Below, in pieces: positions 5,547 through 7,710 of a DNA stretch of 7,710 nt. Below the pieces are notes generated by a model. The model did no database searches, was not told the origin of the DNA, and worked only from the letters and a program-made list of their open reading frames with translations. The stretch spans positions 2,339-10,048 of the forward strand of contig PLKR01000060.1 of assembly GCA_003140655.1 (NCBI GenBank), given 5' to 3'. How positions within the stretch are numbered: position 1 is the stretch's first letter; each line of letters opens with the position of its first letter. The translations under genes were made by a program, and so were the position numbers. This DNA comes from Acidobacteriaceae bacterium (GTDB lineage: Bacteria; Acidobacteriota; Terriglobia; Terriglobales; Acidobacteriaceae).

Positions 5547-6014
5547 ATGAGCACTGAGTGGATTGAGCAACAGAACGGAGCAAACCAGCGTGATGCTGCT
5601 GACGCCTCTGCACGCAATCAGCAGGCTGTGGGCGCAGCGAGACGAGTTGCGAACCAAGGGCCGGAGGTATTCCAGCGCTTTGTCAAGGAACTCAAAATCA
5701 ATACCGACGCTCTACCGAACCTTGTGGGCGAAGAACTGTCCGGGAGCACATCTCCCCAAGGGATGACGAGTTGCCAAGTCAACGTGACGTGGCACAATAT
5801 TCGCTACGGGCCAAACATCCTAAGCTGGAATTTCCACTACTCGCCGCAAGGAATCCGGCTCGTCATATGGGACAAGCCTGAACTTCTCTTTCACTTCCGC
5901 CTGAGGCATGACAATGAAGTCGGGATTGGATACGGGGACAGCGTTGTGACGCCTGAGAAGATGGCAGAGTTGACTGTTCAAAAGATGCGGGAACTTGCCA
6001 GAACCACTACGTAG
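5547..6014 (+). CDS. Uncharacterised protein, 155 aa
   Basis: ATG at 5547 has AGAGGA 8 nt upstream. The N-terminal 50 residues are polar, rich in Gln, Asn and Ala (E-W-I-E-Q-Q-N-G-A-N-Q-R-D-A), and probably helical. The rest alternates beta-strand-like stretches (C-Q-V-N-V-T-W, L-S-W-N-F-H-Y, I-R-L-V-I-W, L-L-F-H-F-R-L) and ends with a helix (E-K-M-A-E-L-T-V-Q-K-M). There is no signal peptide, membrane segment or catalytic motif. I have an impression of similar proteins with an E-W-I-E-x-Q-N start on mobile elements, but cannot name a family. The following 74-aa gene starts 11 nt behind its stop, so they form an operon. Confidence 0.65.
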   Translation: MSTEWIEQQNGANQRDAADASARNQQAVGAARRVANQGPEVFQRFVKELKINTDALPNLVGEELSGSTSPQGMTSCQVNVTWHNIRYGPNILSWNFHYSPQGIRLVIWDKPELLFHFRLRHDNEVGIGYGDSVVTPEKMAELTVQKMRELARTTT

Positions 6015-6025
6015 CGAAGGATGGC

Positions 6026-6250
6026 ATGGAAGCGAAAAAGAGATTTCAACTGATTGGCCGCGTGCGCCTTACTCAACAGCGTAAAGAAAGCGACGGCGTT
6101 GATCACGACCTTGGCTGTTTCGATTCAGTTCAAGACGCAGAAACCGCCAGACGAGAGAGGTGGAGGGTTGGATGGGGAAGCATAGAAATTATTGACCTCC
6201 ACGCGGACACACCGATGAAGCCTAGTCCTTCCGCTTCCACAGGGCGTTGA
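6026..6250 (+). CDS. Uncharacterised protein, 74 aa
   Basis: ATG at 6026 follows the previous stop by 11 nt, with AAGGAT 5-6 nt upstream. An ATG at 6021 is out of frame and leads to an early stop. The protein is polar and compact: R-F-Q-L-I-G-R-V-R-L-T, then D-L-G-C-F-D-S-V-Q-D-A-E-T-A-R-R-E-R-W and G-S-I-E-I-I-D-L, which suggests a beta-helix-beta unit. The arrangement, with a helix of the type S-x-x-D-A-E-x-x-R-R-x-x-W between two strands, may be a small folded domain of unknown role. The last 15 residues are low-complexity (Pro, Ser). It is the last plus-strand gene before the convergent integrase. The 78-nt gap to the integrase stop holds only a weak ACGTT/AACGT repeat. Confidence 0.6.
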   Translation: MEAKKRFQLIGRVRLTQQRKESDGVDHDLGCFDSVQDAETARRERWRVGWGSIEIIDLHADTPMKPSPSASTGR

Positions 6251-6328
6251 CTGCGAATATGACCACATCGCGTGACGTTCGTTCCCACCAAACGTGATCC
6301 ATTAAACCCGCTTGCATCGCGGCCTGTA

Positions 6329-7501
6329 TCAGCCGAGTAATGTCCCGGCCAGCTTGTCTACCGCAGCACGCACGGAATCTTCGACAGGCTGCACGTAGTT
6401 GATCTGGGCGGTGTCCGGCTTGGTGTGGCGCAGCATCGTCTGCGTGTCCTTCGCGCTGCCCATGCCCTGCACATGCGTGGCGACCGTCCGGCGCAGCACT
6501 TGAAAGTTCACCTTAGGAACTCCCTCACCTTTGCACGGAGTGTCAGCCTCGGCGCACTTGCCGTCGTGGAATGCGCGGCACACGATTTTGTTCAGGTTGC
6601 GCTGTTGCCAGTTCTCTTTCCACAGCGCGTCGAAGTTCATCGAATTGCAGAAGATGAAATCATTGTCCTTGTTGCATTCGGTCTGCATCACGCGCCATGC
6701 CGCTAGATCGGTCACGATCTCCTGCGGGAGAAACACTTGCGTCAATGCTTGGCGTGAGTCACGGTCAGTGGTCTTGGTGAAGTCGCGCAGTTTGCCCCGG
6801 TAGATGCTCTGAGTGATGTGTAGCAGCCTGTGCTCCGCGTCGAAGTGACGCCACTCCAGAGCAAACAACTCGGATGGCCGCAGCCCAGTCGTGAGGAGCA
6901 GGCGCAAGATTATTTTGTCCATGCCCTTCGCTGCTTTCAGCAGGGCCTTCGCCTGTTCCTGCGTCAGGAAGGGCTTCTCTACTAGTTTCAGGGTCGGGAT
7001 GCGGAGCAAACGCGCCGGACTCTTACGCAAGAAGTCCTGCTCTACGGCCTCGGCAAAGATACTCTTCAGGAAGATACGGACGTGGCGCACCAGTGATCCG
7101 CTGTGGGTTTTCGCAAGGCGATTGATCCACAGTTGCAGGGCCACGGCGTCAACATCCTCCAGAGGCACGGCACCGAACTCCTTCGTGATGTGGCCGAGTA
7201 CCCAGACGTTCGTTGCCTTCGTGCTCTCACGCCATGTGGATTCGCGCAGCGGTTGCCAGCGGTGCTCGATGAAGAACTGCACGTTGATCCGGCTGTCACT
7301 TCTGAGATTCAGTTCCTGCTCGATGCGAACCCGGAGCAAACGCCTCGCCTCAGCTTTGGTCATCTTCTCGACCGTGCCAATCACGAACGACTTCTGGAGG
7401 CGCGTCTTCTCCCCAGTCGCGGCATCGGTGACCCAGCGCGAGTAGCGCCCAGTCCAACTGCCGGACTTCTTGAGGATGGTGCCATGTTGTGTCTTTCCCA
7501 T
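6329..7501 (-). CDS. Tyrosine recombinase / integrase of an integrative element
   Basis: The 390-residue protein has the layout of a phage-type integrase. There is an N-terminal arm-binding region (about 1-65), a SAM-like core-binding domain (about 75-165, with L-R-H-V-R-I-F-L-K-S-I-F) and a catalytic domain from about 175. Catalytic residues are Arg208 (T-T-G-L-R-P-S-E-L), probably Lys243, Arg337, His359 (L-R-H-T) and the nucleophile Tyr369 (N-Y-V). The usual His of H-x-x-R is Gln334 (Q-V-L-R-R). I recall this variant from integrases of acidobacterial type, so the enzyme may well be active. A cysteine group (C308, C316, C323) sits in an insert before this motif. ATG at 7501 has GGAGA 8 nt upstream. 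The gene starts 19 nt from the tRNA-Gly and points away from the attachment site, as usual for an integrase at the edge of its element. Confidence 0.93.
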   Translation of the reverse strand: MGKTQHGTILKKSGSWTGRYSRWVTDAATGEKTRLQKSFVIGTVEKMTKAEARRLLRVRIEQELNLRSDSRINVQFFIEHRWQPLRESTWRESTKATNVWVLGHITKEFGAVPLEDVDAVALQLWINRLAKTHSGSLVRHVRIFLKSIFAEAVEQDFLRKSPARLLRIPTLKLVEKPFLTQEQAKALLKAAKGMDKIILRLLLTTGLRPSELFALEWRHFDAEHRLLHITQSIYRGKLRDFTKTTDRDSRQALTQVFLPQEIVTDLAAWRVMQTECNKDNDFIFCNSMNFDALWKENWQQRNLNKIVCRAFHDGKCAEADTPCKGEGVPKVNFQVLRRTVATHVQGMGSAKDTQTMLRHTKPDTAQINYVQPVEDSVRAAVDKLAGTLLG

Positions 7502-7503
7502 GG

Positions 7504-7509
7504 TAGAAT
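7504..7509 (+). promoter_or_regulatory. Possible -10 element of the tRNA-Gly gene
   Basis: TAGAAT lies 11 nt before the tRNA 5' end, a normal distance for a tRNA promoter. No good -35 is seen 16-18 nt upstream, where the integrase start region lies. This -10 overlaps the untranslated leader and partly the ribosome binding site (7513-7509) of the integrase on the opposite strand, so tRNA and integrase expression would interfere physically. Confidence 0.35.
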
Positions 7510-7520
7510 CTCCGGCATGA

Positions 7521-7595
<75 letters not shown>

Positions 7596-7611
7596 GACAC
7601 ACACCGATCCC

Positions 7612-7640
7612 ATTCTAAATAGTTGACTCAAAGTTGACAA
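7612..7640 (-). promoter_or_regulatory. Probable sigma70-type promoter of the integrase gene
   Basis: On the minus strand TTGTCA (7640-7635) and TAGAAT (7617-7612) are separated by exactly 17 nt. Each matches the consensus in 5 of 6 positions. Transcription would start near 7605, pass through the complete antisense of the tRNA-Gly gene (7595-7521) and reach the integrase ATG at 7501, giving a leader of about 105 nt. This is the best promoter match in the window. No other candidate lies between the tRNA and the integrase start. Confidence 0.6.
7621..7638. repeat. Direct repeat AGTTGAC, possible integrase arm sites or operator
   Basis: AGTTGAC occurs at 7621-7627 and again at 7632-7638, exactly 11 bp apart, about one helical turn. 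Both copies lie inside the predicted integrase promoter, in the spacer and over the -35. Short direct repeats beside an attachment core are typical of arm-type binding sites of tyrosine integrases, and their position over the promoter would allow self-repression. The AT-rich stretch 7641-7680 next to them fits a bent attachment region. Confidence 0.4.
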
Positions 7641-7688
7641 GGATTAAAAATATTTAGGTTTTATGCGGTTTTTTGTGAATGACTGCTT

Positions 7689-7710
7689 GCTTGGGAAGCT
7701 GGCGTTCTAC
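7689..7710 (-). other. 5' half of a second tRNA-Gly(CCC), probable attachment junction
   Basis: Read on the minus strand from the window edge, GTAGAACGCCAGCTTCCCAAGC matches bacterial tRNA-Gly(CCC) from the end of the D loop through the D stem, the 5' side of the anticodon stem (CCAGC), the loop TTCCCAA and the first two bases of the 3' stem (GC). Then the match stops: GCAAG stands where GCTGG would pair. The beginning of this tRNA lies outside the window. It differs from the intact tRNA at 7521 in D stem and anticodon stem, so it is a different gene and not a simple duplication. The shared GCTTCCCAAGC is nearly symmetric, as expected for a recombinase core. Confidence 0.65.

Noticed and set aside
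6262..6300. ACGTT/AACGT inverted repeat between the convergent 74-aa and integrase genes as a terminator
   Set aside because: The stem is only 5 bp with a long loop and there is no T-run in either direction.
6891..7445. A 184-codon plus frame opposite the integrase
   Set aside because: It is antisense to a well-supported integrase, and its Ser/Arg-rich composition is typical of a shadow.

Overview
The window holds about 7.7 kb of moderately GC-rich bacterial DNA. It looks like a chromosomal edge (left) joined to the integrase end of an integrative element (right). No marker gene fixes the host. The integrase, with its Q-V-L-R-R active-site variant, and the mix of small cargo genes remind me of Acidobacteriota (Bryobacter/Solibacter type), but this is an impression and not a proof.

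Layout. (1) At 1-396, minus strand, lies the N-terminal part of an AEC-family (auxin efflux carrier / malonate-type) permease that runs off the left edge. It has a good promoter (468-496) and a palindrome in its leader. (2) From about 497 to 2066 there are some 1.5 kb without a convincing gene, holding degenerate 11-bp repeats and one possible insertion-sequence end. (3) At 2067-2858, plus strand, a GIY-YIG nuclease-domain protein is followed by a 50-codon gene with a strong ribosome binding site. (4) At 3137-3679, plus strand, an 81-aa protein abuts a 98-aa zinc-ribbon-like protein. (5) At 5482-3691, minus strand, a 66-aa protein overlaps by 4 bp a 481-aa protein with an N-terminal SEC-C zinc motif and a PD-(D/E)xK-like nuclease core. 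A 40-codon ORF that resembles the start of an HNH endonuclease follows. (6) Divergent from that operon, at 5547-6250, are two small genes of unknown function (155 and 74 aa). (7) At 7501-6329, minus strand, is a tyrosine integrase. (8) At 7521-7595, plus strand, is an intact tRNA-Gly(CCC). It is followed by the probable integrase promoter, a pair of direct repeats and, at the very edge of the window, the 5' half of a second tRNA-Gly(CCC) on the minus strand that breaks off just after the anticodon loop.

Interpretation. The most interesting part is the right end. The broken tRNA half looks like the host attachment site, split in the anticodon loop. The intact but different tRNA-Gly(CCC) between integrase and attachment site would then be an element-borne replacement with the same anticodon. 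The best integrase promoter lies beyond that tRNA, so the integrase mRNA leader would be antisense to the whole tRNA. The cargo contains at least two nuclease-like proteins in separate small operons and is compatible with a defence or anti-mobile-element load. That function is inferred from domain content only.
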